A program made the translations under genes and the position numbers. 64,000 nt of DNA from contig OZ038320.1 in the NCBI GenBank assembly GCA_964035795.1, positions 4,961,896-5,025,895 of the forward strand, in the 5' to 3' direction. This document shows positions 22,701-37,900 of the stretch, in pieces. Source of the DNA: Pterobdella sp. o SKG-2022 (lineage: Eukaryota > Annelida > Clitellata > Hirudinida > Piscicolidae). Below the pieces are notes generated by a model, which was not told the origin of the DNA, made no database searches, and saw only the letters and a list, made by a program, of their open reading frames with translations. The number at the start of each line of letters is the position of its first letter. Within the stretch, counting starts at the first letter, position 1.

Positions 22701-25700
22701 ATACATTTTATGTTAAAATTTAGTTTTATTGGTAAAATTTTTTTAGAAATTTGATATATTAAGGGAACAATTTTAACGGGAAGGAATTTTAATAATAAAA
22801 AATTTTTAAGCTAGCTTTTTTTGAAATTATATTTTTCAAAGACACTGTAATATATTTAAAAATAATATTTAAAAAATTTTCATTATTTTCAAACCCCCAA
22901 ACTGAAACTTTAGTTTAGAACAATTCCATAACAAAATAAAGGTAGTATTTTATTGATTTTAGGCGGAATATCGAAAAATATTTCAACACCCAATGGTCTC
23001 TTTGGTAGGAGTTCTCAGAGCCGTACTTTATTCACATTTTTTTGAGTTTTTATGTTCCCATAGCAATTATCAATAGTATTTTAAAAAATTTTTTTCATAT
23101 AAAATATCCAAGCCATGAAAAATTATTTGTCTTGATAAAACACTACTGAAACTTGGTTCAATATAGTTCATTTTACTGAAGCTTTCCAAAACTCCCATTT
23201 ATTTCAAATGTTTTTTATTTTGCTTTTGTAGCATGAAATATAGGTATAAAAGTATTTAGCTATTGTTTCATTTCATGAGCACTTATTTTCTTTCTGGAAC
23301 GATTTTTTTCTAACCACTGCTTTACTATCACATTGAGTTTGGGAAATAACTGTTGAAGTTGTTGAAATTTTCAAAAAAGCATTAAAACGTATTTTGTGAA
23401 AACAGAAAAAATAATATTTTTATGTTCGCCAATTCGTTTTGTCAGCTGTATGATCGATTCACCAGCTGTACTAAAAAAATTCAAATAAAATCAACCTAAA
23501 ATAAATTTTTTAATAAAACGTTTTATCCTTATAAAAAAGGTAAAACACAATAAAAAATTCATTAAAATGTCGTTAATGAACCGTTTTTAAACATTTTTTT
23601 TTTTCTTTTGTGTCATCATGAAGAGATATAGTTTAATTTTTATGTAATGAATCTAATGATGGAATTATAATAGAAAACACTGTATCAAATATTAAACCTC
23701 AACATATACATTAGTAAAACAATTCCCTTTGTATAGCATGAATTCTCTCAAGGAATGAATTTTTTAACAGTTTTTTTTCCGAAAAAATTTTCCATGTATA
23801 CTAAAAGCTCAGTAATTTGTTCATTCATAGAAAACTATTCTCAAAAATTCTATGTAAAGTTGAACAAGTGCTTCAGCATCACCATTGAAGTGGGAAAAAC
23901 AACTTCAATTATTGTTTTTTAACAAATAAAAATTATTTGCTTAATAGAAAAATATAAGAAATTAACAGTGTTGCTGGGATTTTTATAGTCGTTGAAAGTA
24001 GTTTTGAGTTCATTACAATATGGAAATAGTCCAACTTGAGTTTACAAAAGTAAAAACATTTAGAAATGAAAAATGTAATATAAAAATTTGATGTAATAAA
24101 TCGATAAACTAAAAAATATTTTCCCATTGCATAAAAATAAAATAAGTAATATTTATTTTGGAGGAGTCATTAAATAAAAAATTTCAGTTTTAAATAGTAG
24201 AAAAAAATTTTTGAAATAAATATTAATTTGTATCAAGTTTTTATAAACAAATATTAGAATATTCTAGAAACATCTTATGTAAGTTTTATATAGTAATTTT
24301 CTAAAGAATATCAATTTGAGAAATTCATACATTTATTAGAAATAAAACTTTAATTTTCGCTAAGTATGGCTTTATCACAAAACATTAGCATATATTGGCA
24401 AGATGGTAAGGCCATATTTACCAAGAATTATACTTTTATTTTCAATAATTGTATAAATTCCCCAAACTGGCGTTTTATAGATGGAAAAATATTGCTTTTA
24501 TATAATGAATTCACAAAAACTCAATTTTTGTTGTTGACGGTTCAGTATTTTGAACCACTTTGCAACGCAAAACTCATAACATCTTTTATATATGAAAAAT
24601 ATTATATTTCATACAGCTAGAAATAATAACAGTTTTATTTATTGGGAACCTGTGCAGCAAAATTGAATTTTTGTTTTAAAAAATATAGCCAAATCTCTAT
24701 TTTTTGCCACCCTAATGCTGACCCACCATACGAATTTGAGTTTGACGTTACTAATTTAAAAAAGACTTGTAAAAATACAATACCATGAAATTAAAAATAA
24801 AATCATTAATATGAGGAGTTTTTAAGCCACAGTAGCTTTAAATCATTCCCAATTCATCACTACCAACAATATAAATAACCCTCTTTATCTACACCAAAAA
24901 TATAAATCATCCAATAATCCTCAACAATATAAGCCACTTCTACCGACAGGACTATATTGACTGCAGACCTTTTGGGTCACAATCTCACAGAGTTTTTCAA
25001 CAGGTTCACTTGCATCCAAGACATCAGAACGGTAAGAAGTTTATGTTGGTTTCAATTGTATTGGGTTTTAGTACCTGTATTTTTGTAGTTAGCATCAGAG
25101 TGAATGGTGTTGATGTTGGGGTTTCTGTTTTCAATAATTGTTTGTTAATTTGTGCTATTTATTTCTGTACTTACAGAAAACTGTGCAATGATTTTGTATA
25201 AATGAATAAATAAATGAGTAAATAAATAAATAAATGAATGAATAAATAAATGAATAAACGAAGTTTACGTGTAGTGCAATGCAATGTAACGCGGTATTTA
25301 TAAAACGCTTTTCTTTATAGATCAAAGCACTTGCTACAAATTTAATGTAACGAAAAGACACTGTGGAAAAGGTGCTAATTGTCGGCCCACGTGGGATTAA
25401 ACCCGTTAACTTTAGATAATTATTCTAATGCTTTACCAGCTGAGCTATACGCGTCAAAATTTGTTTTATTCTGTTTGTTTTTACTTTCTAATGATAGAAT
25501 GAATGTATCAATGGATACTGAGAAAAAAATACTCAAAAAACGCTTAAAACTTAGATTAGCAATTTATGAATGTATGTTAAAAAATTTGTAACTTCATGCC
25601 AATATGACCAAACTTTTCATTTTATTGTATATCAATAATACATAATGATTAGTTAGCATTCTGTGAGTCTATTGATTAAGCAAACGAACTTATTGAAAAA

Positions 25701-25948
25701 ACTCGTGTGAATGATAAAAAGTGTTTTAAAATATTTTCGGGGGCATTCAATGTATATGTTTTGAATAAATATTTTTTTGGTTTTCTGCATTGAAATTGAA
25801 TAATTATTTGGAGTACATTTATTTCAACAAAGAACAAAACCATAACTTTGGGTAAGTTTAACTGGGACTTTAGGTTAGGGTTGAAATTAAGATGTTTTAA
25901 AATTTTATAAAATATGATACTGAAACGAGTAAGCATAAAAGATAATAG

Positions 25949-25988
<40 letters not shown>

Positions 25989-28900
25989 GATAATGATATG
26001 ATAATCAAAAACTATATGATAATTTCCAAATATTGAATGATAAAATGAAAGTAATGTTAATAAAAATATATTGTGTCACTTTTAAAATAAAAATGAGCGT
26101 TCAACTTGCTTTCTCAACCAAAATAATACTTTTCCCACATATGATAAATAATTAAATACCCTTTAAAAAATTTAAAAAAAAGATTTAGATGAAAAAACAA
26201 AAAAAAATACATATACTGGTTCAGCGAGAATCATTTTTTTTCATTTTTGCTTTGTTAATGCTGCAGCTGAATTACTCTGTGTGGTTGCAACGTTCACTCT
26301 GAACGGTTTTTACTATTAAAACATACATGGTTAAAAAATAAAATTGCCATTTTTTGAAAAGTTTTTTAGTTTGACTTTGAATTTATCGTTTTAACAGTTA
26401 TTTTCTTTGTTTTACAACTTTAGATTATCTTGTAACCTTGGAATAAGACGGAATAGCCACTATTAGAATTATGATAAAACTAAATATTAATAAACTAAAT
26501 TGCTACTGCATAGTAAAACAAAACAAAAATAATGCAAAATGAAAATTTTTTGATTTTAGAACCACTTTATTTGGATTTCAAGCACAAGATTGTACATATA
26601 AAATACAATCAGTTTTCGCCTATGACTTCAAACACACACCCACTTGATAACATAAAATAATGCTGTATAAACATTAATCATCTCAGTAATGAACAATATT
26701 TTTAAAGTATTTCAGCGTCGTATCTATAAAATAATGTAGTAGAATGGTGATAGCAGATCCAACTCTTTAGATTCAAGTATTAGTGATACCCAAGATTGCT
26801 GGATTATCTTGTTTGAATTCAAAGGTTAGGAATGTCAATGAGAAGGGAATGATGAAAAATGAAATGTAGAAATGAATATGAATGAACTTAAACAGTAATA
26901 TGAAAACGTTAAAAATTAAAAAAAAATTACTTATTCGAAATGAAAAAATAAATTGTGAACATTTGGAAAAAAAAGAAATAACTACGTAATTAGTAAAAAA
27001 ACGGACTAGAAAAAATTAACGAAAATGAATGGCTTTCACACCCCAAAGTTCCAGAAACCACTGAACAAAATTTAATTTAAAATGTACCACGGTTGACTAA
27101 GTGTACCATCATCACGTACTTGATAATTTTACACTTATAACGAGATGCTATTGACATTTTCAAACGTATTAATGAATTATTCAATACAATTTTTTTCATA
27201 ACTTGTTAAAGTGTTAGAATTTTCTTGAGTTAAACTCATATTATGAAGTGATGCATTAAAACATACATCAATTGATACTGTGATGTGTAAATACAAGGAT
27301 GGCATCATGAAATTCTAATAAACTTTGAAATAATGCTTTATGTTATCGTTTGAGGGAGTTTAGTGCGTTCATGTGTGAGCAGCCTCATTTGCATAATATC
27401 TTTTGGAAATGAACATATACAGTATAAAACATATATAATAATATTTTTATTTTTTTGAATGTTTTTTTTGAATGAGAATTAGAAAAAATCATTTTTTCTT
27501 CAAATTATAAATTTTTTAACATTAATGTTTCACAAGTCTCATTAAGGTTTGCAAAAAAGTACTTTTTCAAAAATTAATTCCATTTTAATTCATATTTTAT
27601 TTGAATATAAAATCGAAGTTAATTTCAGATAGAAAATTAATGAAAGTATAAAAAACACTTAACACAAAAATTTTCAAAAAGAATACGTTGAAACAATTCT
27701 GTACAAATTATCACCATCATTTATTATAGTCAGCATTTTTCCTTTTTCCAAGAAGTCACTAATTTGGATGATACAATACAAATAATGTAACACTTTAAAG
27801 GATACATCATTTGCGCTATTAATATATATTAAACAATGTAAAAACCATATTAAACTTATTACCAATAAAATTAAAAACGACTTTGATAATAGAAACAAAC
27901 AGTACGGTTTATTGAGAAAACTTAAAACACGAAGGTTTTCGTGAGAATATCTTACATTAGCAAGTGTAAAACGACTGTTTTATATATAAAGCTAAAGTAA
28001 AGTACACTTGGAAGAGAAAAATAGATAAATGTGGCATTAAGATTTGACTCATAAAGCTTGATACTTCATTTGAACAGAATTTTTTGGGTAGATTTAAAAA
28101 AAGCATTTTTTTATTTTTCAATGATCTTGACTTCAGCTCCAGTCGCATTTCTTTCTTTATCCCTTTTTCGGCTGCAAGCTTGTGGTCATTTTAAATTGAA
28201 TTTATTTTGTTTTTATTAATTTAGGTGTTAAATACTTCGAACTTTTTGATACTTTATTTGGTTTTTCAACTTTTCTGTGTTTGTTTAGAAACAAGTAAGG
28301 CAAAACTGCATGAAAACTAAATGAATAATGGTTTTATTTTATTTATATCACGTTTCTAAACGGTTGCTTAGACTGTGAGACTAAAATAAATGTTTTCGTG
28401 AAAATAAATTCTATATAAAAAACCAAAACTTTCCTTAATTAACTTTTAATGAGAAATCAAAACCAACATACTAATAAATCAAAGCGATAGAAAAGTCACA
28501 TTGTACGCTATAAAAATAGTAGTAGTGAGTAAGTAGATAATTTTCATAGCGCCTGCTCTGCCCTGCTCAACGTAAAAATTTCAAGCTTTTTAGGAAAAAT
28601 AGAATAAGAAGATTTGAGACTGGGAATATACAAATTTCAGTAATGCGATTTTCAAGCCAAGCAGTTTCAAGATATTTAGGTTGTCAAAATTGTATAAATT
28701 AGAAAAACAATCAATAGAAAATACAAAGATTTGAGCTGTTCATTAACTAAACTCAACGATTTTCACAAGATATCACCACCAAGTAGCTGTCTAAGTCCTT
28801 GAGATCTTCAACAGTGAATTATCTTGTTTAAGTTGCAAGTAGCGTTAGCTATTATTTATAAGAGATTCAAACAAGAGGTTTATAATTTCATTGTGTCGTT

Positions 28901-31900
28901 TCTTCCTTGTTTTACTGGTTTGTAAAGTGATGATGTTTTTTGCGATGAAGTGACGGTGTGTTATGATGTGTGTGGGGTATGGGGGGGGGACGTTGTGTAG
29001 TGGCGTGATATGCCATTGAGATATGTGATAAATTGTGTTTAAATGAGGTGTTTTGTTGTGAGGATGTGGCGAAATGTGGTTTGGCGTATAAAAAATAAAA
29101 TTATTTTTATTGTTATGCCAAAAAGCATTAAAAAATTTGATAGTTTTTCAATGTTTTTATTTGTAATTTTGGAAAAAAATTGATGATAAAATAACATTTG
29201 GAAAACATTTATGATAACTTTTTCCCATACTTGGAATACATATCACGTATCATTACCATTTGAAACTGTGTCATCATTGCACAGTTATTTATAATGTCGT
29301 AAAAATTTTTCTATTTTAAATATTTTTGAAATAATTTTAAAAAATCACTAAATTAACAAGTTTCGAAACAGAAATCATTTGTTGATAAAATTTTTTTGTT
29401 GGGAAAAAGTTGAAGCTGAACCTAGAAAATTTAAAAATGATCAACCTTGGAAAGTTCCTAATCAAAATATGTTGAAGAATAAACATTTTTCGTTTTTGTC
29501 ATGACTTAAGTAAAATTTCTAAAATTTTATTTTCATGAATTTTTAGTGTTATAATTTCCAGTTATATCACAGCTATATCACTGAGGTTATTCTATTTGAT
29601 TAGTTAGTTATTAGTATCTTATTTCATTCGTTATAATAAGTTATTAGCTATTTTTATGTAATATTATTATTGATCATAGATTCTTAGATCAGTTTATTTA
29701 CAAAATTAAATTATTCATATAATTTATTCACTATTTTATCATTATATTAATTATTTATTATCGAAATAAAATTTTACACTTATAACAAAAGCTTTGTAAG
29801 CTATATCGATTTGAAAAATCGTTTGTTTCGTACTATTGTTACAATAATAGAGGTGGTAATAACAACAATAATAATAAAAAGGATAATAAAACTTTTAATA
29901 ATAAAAGTGATAACATAAGTTTTTTTCATATAGCGCCACGAAAAATCGAGAAGTGAATAGAATAATTTATATATATATCATTTAATAGTATCATACATAA
30001 CTCCCATTAGTTCATTATCTCATATAAAACACTTATTACCTTGAAAATCTATATATAAACCCTATTAGCACATAACCTTATACAAAACGATCATTAATAA
30101 CCCGTAAATTTATATAAACTTCTCAGTCTTTCCCCAATTAATTCACCCTTTCCACCCCCTTCCCATATAAAATTCCATCGAAACCACAGGAATACATGCT
30201 TACTGATCCGGTGGTGAAGAAAATCAATGGGGAAGAAGTGGTCAACGATGCTATACAGAAACTTGAAAAGCTTATTGAAAAACGAATTTCCGCTGTTGAT
30301 GTTGGTATTCATTTTTTTTTGTTTTATATTCATTGCTTTTATAATTAAAGTGTCTTTCAATTTGTTTTATTTTTATATTTTTCAGCTTGATTCTTTATTT
30401 TGTGTTTTTTTTGAAAAAGTTGAATTTTGTTGTTGGATGTGATTTTATATAGGATTTTTGCATAGTTTTGATATGTTGTTTTTTTGATTATTATGTTAAT
30501 ATATTTTTTCTCAATTTTTGATGTTCAAAATTTAGTGAAAAAATTTTCTGTTTTCACAGCTTTCAAACTGTTTTTCATGAAATTTTCGGGGAAAAAAGTT
30601 AAAAGGATTATCAGTAAAACATTATGAAATCACTTCTTAATTATCAAAGTGGGTTTAATTACAAGCCAATGATAAGAAAAAAGTATTCAACTAATTTGGT
30701 TTTATAGACATAAAACATGCAAAAATAAAGATTTTTATTTTTGACAGAATCTGTAACAACATACAGCAAATAAACCCAAAAAAATCATTATCTCATGTTA
30801 TTCACTGATGATCTTATTGATGAGGACAGTCAATACTTATCAAAAAGGCTTGGTTCTTTTAAAATATATCGACTTTTGTGCTTTTTGTTTCATTGAATCC
30901 AGTAAACATCTTCAACATATGAGACGGTTTATTATTTTGATAATTATTTAGATAACTTCAATTTATGGGATAGAATAGTTTCATTTTAAGGTTGAATTTT
31001 AATTTTCCCATTTATTATCTATTGACGACTGAAAAAGTTTTGTTGATTTCCGTAAAAGCTTTTAAAAACTTAATCAAATTTAATGAACCATAATCTTGGA
31101 ATTTACATTAATTTCAAAATTTAAATAAAAAAATACTTGCAATACTGGTTTTTCAATCTTCCAAGTGCTGTTTCTCAGTTTTGTTATCATTCTCTTGGAA
31201 GAATCTATAGCGTTTACAATGTTTAAGGATCTGCCTAGCAATGCAACCGTATCAAAAACTTGACGTAACTTTTTGATTTTTTCTTGTTTTATACCACAGT
31301 GCTTCTAATGATAGTGAAGAGTATCCTTTTTTTTTGTATTATTTAGGTTTGTGTTGACGATTGGATTTTTTTTTTTATTGCAGAAATTTTGGGTTTTATA
31401 AGCATTTTATATTCTTACATAACTCATCAGTATTGTTTGACTTTCATTAGATCATCTTTTGAGCACTCAGTTTATTTTAGAGTATACGTTTTTGAATCAT
31501 AATTGTATATCAAATGAAATTAAACTTTTCATTAAATTTTTTAAAAGTTCTTTCCACGTATTTCACACGGTGTAGCGTCCTGTGACACCTAATTATGGCT
31601 TGACCTCAACCACTATAGCGTGTCAAATAAGTGTTTTTGCATTAAAGAAGTGAATTATTGTTTCTTGTTTTAGATTATTGGAATGAACCATAAGTATGCA
31701 AATTAAATGAAAATATATCAGTTTATAGTTTATTTCTGATAAAATAAAAAGCTTTTTGAGAAAAAATCATATTTTTTTTGTATATTTAGTGTCTTACAAA
31801 AAGCTTCATTTTTCAATAAAAAAAAACTGATTTTGTGTTATTTTGGAGCGCTATAAAAAACCTGAACTTTAATAAAACTCAATTTACTTCAGGATTTTGT

Positions 31901-34900
31901 CATCCTGTTTTATAGGCACTTGCAAGCATAAAATAATTTCAAGGCTCAACTATTTATTATATAAAGCTGTCTTTTTTGCCCAGAAGTTTAATGTGAACGT
32001 TCACAGATTTTCGAATTTTTTCTCATAAGGATAAGTTTCAAAGTCTCAATTGGAATTTTAAAATCATTTTTAAGCCTTCCATTGATATTTCAAAATATAT
32101 ATTTTTTTATTAGTTTTTTTCCTTTTTTTGTTTCACGCCATAGTCATTTTCATTAATTGATGCTTTTCTGTTCATTTGATATTTCAATAGTTGTCTATTT
32201 ATAAACTTAACTTCCTCTCAATCTTCCTGTTTCACGTGAAGGGAGGAAAATAGTGTTTCTCATAGGACAGATTATGTCAAGCTAATTTGAAGGAACAAAC
32301 ACACATGCATCTCTAAAATTCGATTATAGAAATTTTACAAACATAAATCAAATATTACTGAAGTTTTACAGCTTTCTAAGTCATTTAGTCAATGATGTTA
32401 CTCTAGTTATACTTTTGCAAACATCCTACATTGAATATGCGTGAGATTTTAGATTAAAAAAAGAATAGATCCAAGGTTGAATTATTCTATGTCATTATTT
32501 ATCTACAAGCTATAAACAGTTCAAAGAAGGTAGGATGGAGCTCTGCTGAAATAAAAATTTTTAATGCAATGACCGTGCTTAGTAGAAATTGTATACAACT
32601 ATTTTTCAAGTTTACATTTGAATAATTAAAATAGAACTTAAACTTGGGTTAATGTATATAAACTAAATGACAAATGACTAATGAAAGAATACATTTTTGA
32701 GGCCAGAGTTTGTACTGCCGATTCTCATGCCTTCAAGTTTGCATTTAAAACTCTCTCAATTCGAGCTATTTCGTTTTTTAAATATATTCATGAGAATTAT
32801 TCAACATAAAAGAAAGTTAATTAGGTATTCGCAAGGCATTAAAAAAATGAAATATATAAGAGAAGTCCAAAGTTGGTTTGATGTCATGATTAGATAAAAT
32901 TCAGATTTCGTGTTTCTAAACCATTGAACTACTCTAACGTTGTATTGTTTTTTGAACTATGTAGTGATGATTCCATTACAAAATGAGTTTATTTATATTA
33001 ATTCATGTATTCAATGTGATATCTATGGTTGAAATTTTCAAAATTTTCGGAAAAAAATTTGAAGTTCTCTTTAGTTATGAAACCAGATTTCGTGTGTAAG
33101 GTTGATAAAAAATATTATAGTCAGTTTATAAGTCTCTAACACGCAAACGGAGCATTTAACGGTTGTCTATAAAAAACTTTAATCATCCTCAAATTACTCT
33201 CAATTTTCTTCATAAAATTTTTTGAACAGTTATAGATTATTTTAATCAAACTAGTGAAATAAAAGACAAAGATATAGAGCATTAGACCGAAAACTCGAAG
33301 GTAGTAGTTTCAATCTTGTGTCGACGCTTAGCACTGTGTAAAGATGATGTGATTGAAAAAATTTAAGTGTAGTTTCTTAGAGCTATCGTACATTTTTTGT
33401 AAACTTGAATTTTGTATAGTAAAACTTCAAATGTTAGCTTAATAAAAGTTTTCTCTACGTGTTTTTCTGATCTCCACATTATTTGAAGTTTTACTGTACG
33501 AAATTCAACATTTGAGTGTATATAACTTAAGTGTGCATGAACTTATATAACAAAAATTTTTGCAAGAGACAAAAATATAAATAACGTAGACGAGACAAGA
33601 GAAAGTTTGTTTATATAATAGCTTGGTATATATGAGCTAACATTGATAAAAAAAATTAATAACTTCATGGCATAGTTGATATTCCGTAGAATTGATTTCT
33701 CAATTTCTGTAAGTGATAGTTATAATTTTTAAGAACTTTCATTATTATCATGAATCTGTGGTCTGTGCTGAGAGCTTCACAGGGAGAAGAAATTTATCAG
33801 AGTAAATACTCGGGTATTTTTATGAAGAAAAAACAATTTGACAAATAGATGGGATAAAAAAGTTTTTTTTAGAAACAAAATATATAGTGTTTAATTTATG
33901 AGAATTTTTGAATGAAAAAATTTTTATCTCAGTGTGAAACCATTTTGAGTAACATTAGTTATTTTTCGTTTTTTTATATTTTGCATTTTTTTATTCACTG
34001 TTTATTGTTGCTATTTTTTATGTTTTGCATTACACTTTTTGTCACTGAATAACAATGGTGAATAAAAAAGCATTTGTGGTCTGTTAAATTTGAATTTGAT
34101 TTTGAAAAATTTAGATAATGGCTTTATTTTATCCGGAAATTTAAACTTTCAGAAGATTGTTGAATTTTATAAAGAACATTAATTTTCGAAAATATTTTTC
34201 TGTTCTTATCCCTCATTTTATTATTTCAAAATTTTGTTGAAACATTTTTTCAGATGAGAAAAATAATTAAATATTTAATTAATTTTTTATGAAAATATTA
34301 CATAAAAGTTTTTAATTGACCCTAAAAAGCTCACATTCCGGAAACTTTTAATATTTAATGCAATAGATACTTAATTTGCATTCATAATTTAGTCAAAAAA
34401 TTTTAGCTTGTCCATTTTTATTGTTTTAAAAGGTAGATAATGTGAAAATGTAACAGGTGAAAAACTAAAGCAGGTCACTTTGTACAGTCATATTTCCTCA
34501 AAACTTATTGTAAATATATTCTATAGAAACGAGCACTACATAAACTCATTTATTAAAAAAATGATCCATAACTTGAAAAATTTTCACATTGTAATAACTA
34601 AAATCTAAAACAAAGAGAAATAAGCATTGAAAATTTTGGTTACAAAGTTTTTCTACTTGGAGATCATCATCTGGTTATTAAATGAAGTCAATTACTGCAT
34701 TACCTATTAGATCATAGATGTCAAGTTTATGAACTTTTCTAAACTGGAGTAGTCCAGTATGAACGATAGAAAATATATGTGGCAGATTTTCGATTATGGA
34801 GTTTGCAGTTATAAACATCCATCTTTTGGTTCATGGTTCTATTGAAATTCTTTTCCGATTCAATCATTATTTTTTCAGTTTAAATTTTTTTTTTAATTTT

Positions 34901-37900
34901 TGCAATATTTTTTTGTTTTTTCAAAAATTTAAAAAAAATTTTTATTCGTTTTTTCACATTACATTTAAAATTTTAATTTCCATTTATTTTGTTTTTTCAA
35001 AATATAAAAAATATTTTTCAAGTTTCCTATTAGATAATTAGGATTTTTTTTTGTTTTCAAAGTTTTTTATCCTCCATTTGAAGTTTACTTTTAAGTTTAT
35101 ATTCAATTTTTTTTTCATATTTTATTTATTACTTTTTCAAACTTTCTTTTATACATACACTTGATTAATAAAATTTTTGATTTCGTATTGGAGGGTATGC
35201 AAACACACACTCTCCTGTTTGTCAAGTGTGTGAATTCATGTTTGCCAATCACAAAAACAATCACTCTTTTTTGATTTTGCAATGTTCCTATCATATAAAC
35301 TGAAATGTTAAAATTTTGCTTTTAGAAAAGTGAACTCAATTAATTTTTTAGATACCATTACAAAGTTTTTGAAAGGTTGAATACTTTATATGGTACAAAG
35401 CTTCTACCATGGTATGAGCATTCTTAAGACTAAGGCTGCCGATTTAGCTATAGGAATGTTTAGTTGTTAGTAAACAAATATTCATCTCTAAATTTGTAAA
35501 AACTAATAACATTGCACGTTGTTGATGTGATGGAGATATTGATGATATCCAAAGTAATTGAATAGATAGAAGATATTTTCTTGTCCGTCTAGATTAAAGA
35601 ACAAAAATTGATAGAATCATAAACACACACCAAATCTGCACATTCAACCAAAAAAGAATTTTTCTGTTATTCTATGTATAAAAAGATTGCTGGCATTAAA
35701 TGTTGTATAAACCAAACAGGTCTTAGCTTCGAGCGCAGAACGAGCTTTTCTTCTCCATAATTCCTCTAATATACAGGTGGTATAAATACTTTTTATTGGT
35801 TTTCATGCATTTTTCAAAGTATTTTTTTTTGTGCTATCACGTTATCTTTTCAGCTACTATTAGTTAATTGAACGGTTTTATTATAATAATACATAACAAT
35901 TTCATTCTATAACATATAAGGTGCTGTGATTGTTTTTTAACTAGGGTTGACAGGTTTTGGTCTAAATTTAAATTTTATAAAATAAGCCATACATCGGAGA
36001 AAAACAGTTTTCAACTGCCAGATTCCATTTAGAATTAGTTTTGTACGCATGAGTTGATGATCATGCGCAGGTTTTGAAATTTTTAGTGCTTTAAAAATGT
36101 TTCAAAGATTAGACTAAATACTAGTTTTATTTTTTATTCAGAAAATTAAAAAAATAATTAAATTTAAACTTTTATATTTCCATCTTAATTATTTAAAAAA
36201 TTTTTATTGAGTAGTTTTTTGTCTAAAATCTTTTTCCTAAATTTATTTTCTCAAAAAATTTTTTTTTATAGCTTTAAACGCAAAAAACAAGAGATAGATA
36301 TCTATAGAATTAATTTAAAAGAAGAGTTATAATCTTGAAGCTTGTGTACCTCGGTGACAAACGATACAAGAATGGCAATATAAAGCTATCTTCATTAACA
36401 GAGGATAAAATAAAAAATTTAGAAATGGGATAAAAAACGATTAAAAGGTAAAAAAATTGATATTGAAAAACATGGAAAAAGTGAAAAATAGATATGTGCT
36501 TAAAAAATGTTATATTTGGTTTTGAAAAACTAACTATCAATTACGATATAAAAAAAATAAACTGCAAAAGTGTATAGCATGTGTCTTTCTCGAATGATTG
36601 ATCTAATTTTTTCCAAAATTTGATTTTTTTTAGCTCTCAAAAACTTTAGAAACAAACGGAAAAAAACTGATGAAAAAATTTTTGTGAGAATTTATTTTTT
36701 ATTAACCTTGAAATTTTATTTGAAATATTATCAGTTTTCAGGTTCTATTTTAAATTTCTGTCTGTTTTTTCATGTTTTCATGTCCGAAACTAATTAATGT
36801 TTTCTATTAAAATTAGTTTCAATTTAAAATTAAAATTTTTTATCTTCCAATAAAATTTTCAATGTGATGAAGAAAAACTAAAACAACAAGTAAATAGATA
36901 AAAATACTTGAAAATAAAAAAAAACTAAAGAAGTTGATGGTTTATTTATTTGATGGAATTTAAAAAAAAATTTCTAGCAATTGATTAAAAAACCCTTGAA
37001 GATAAATTATAGGAGTGAATTTTTCTTCGTTTCTTTGAAGATGCAATCCGAATGAAAACGTTTTTGCGTGACGCTGAAATAAATTAATTTTTTATTGAAG
37101 AGTTGTTAGTTCTAAAAATTATGTAAGAATTTTTATTAGAAACTTGTCATTTTCCTATGCAAACAACCATAAATTTTATAGAAAATTTGAAAAACTTAAC
37201 AAAATGATAGAAAAAATTAGAAGCTGATTCTTTTTTTTCAAAATAGCAAATTTAATGATGACGTTAATAATTGATAAAAAGTATAATTAAATTGAAATTG
37301 TTACTATCATAAAAGCTATTTAGTATGATAAAAAAAATATAAAAAAATCCAAAAATAAGAAATAAAGTTAGGAAAAACTTTATGAAAAACATCCAAAAAA
37401 CGACATTTAATATAATAAAAATAATCAAAAACATATTTTTTAAGAATAAAATACTCCATCAATCATATAACGAACAAAAAAAGTAAAAATCTCGTGGTTT
37501 TGAAGCTTTTCAATTGTTGACACATCGAGTGTATTAGAGAAAAACTATGCATCATTCTAATCTAATTGGGATGTATTGTTTTATATTTTTTCCTCATTTA
37601 TCATTTTTTTGTTTATATTGATTTCATTATTTATTTTGAACTTTCAAAAATTTTATATATAAACTTTTTTTAGCTTTTTATAACAATATTATATTATATA
37701 AACTAAATTAAATATTTAAAAAAAAACGCTACACTAACATCTCACAGTGTACATTAAACTCTTTAAACATGCAACTGCTAACCACTTAACCCTTGAAAAC
37801 CCATTAGTCAACTTATCCTGACGCAAAAAACTTGAGCGAAGAGGATTTTCCATTGAGCAAAACCCAATCATTCGAAGACAACTTGGTGAACGTGCACAAA

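Larger units (their letters stand above)
19790..24949. other. Alpha-2/delta intron 1
   Basis: It begins GTAAGTGGAGTGGGG, G-rich for about 60 nt. It holds the GAT array (20560-20756), the family B foldback element, and a short palindrome (AGCGTCTCTTA/TAAGAGGCGCT, about 21488-21518). The last 110 nt are A/C-rich. No nested gene is supported. Confidence 0.7.
25032..30189. other. Alpha-2/delta intron 2
   Basis: It contains the best SINE copy, an (AT)n run, a dispersed repeat at 27928-27972, and an unexplained G/T-rich patch (28921-29096). The final 180 nt are A/C-rich. I see no other coding signal. Confidence 0.7.

Noticed and set aside
24366..24620. 84-codon frame beginning MALSQNISIYW
   Set aside because: No recognised domain, its composition follows the AT-rich background, and it does not fit in phase with alpha-2/delta exons.
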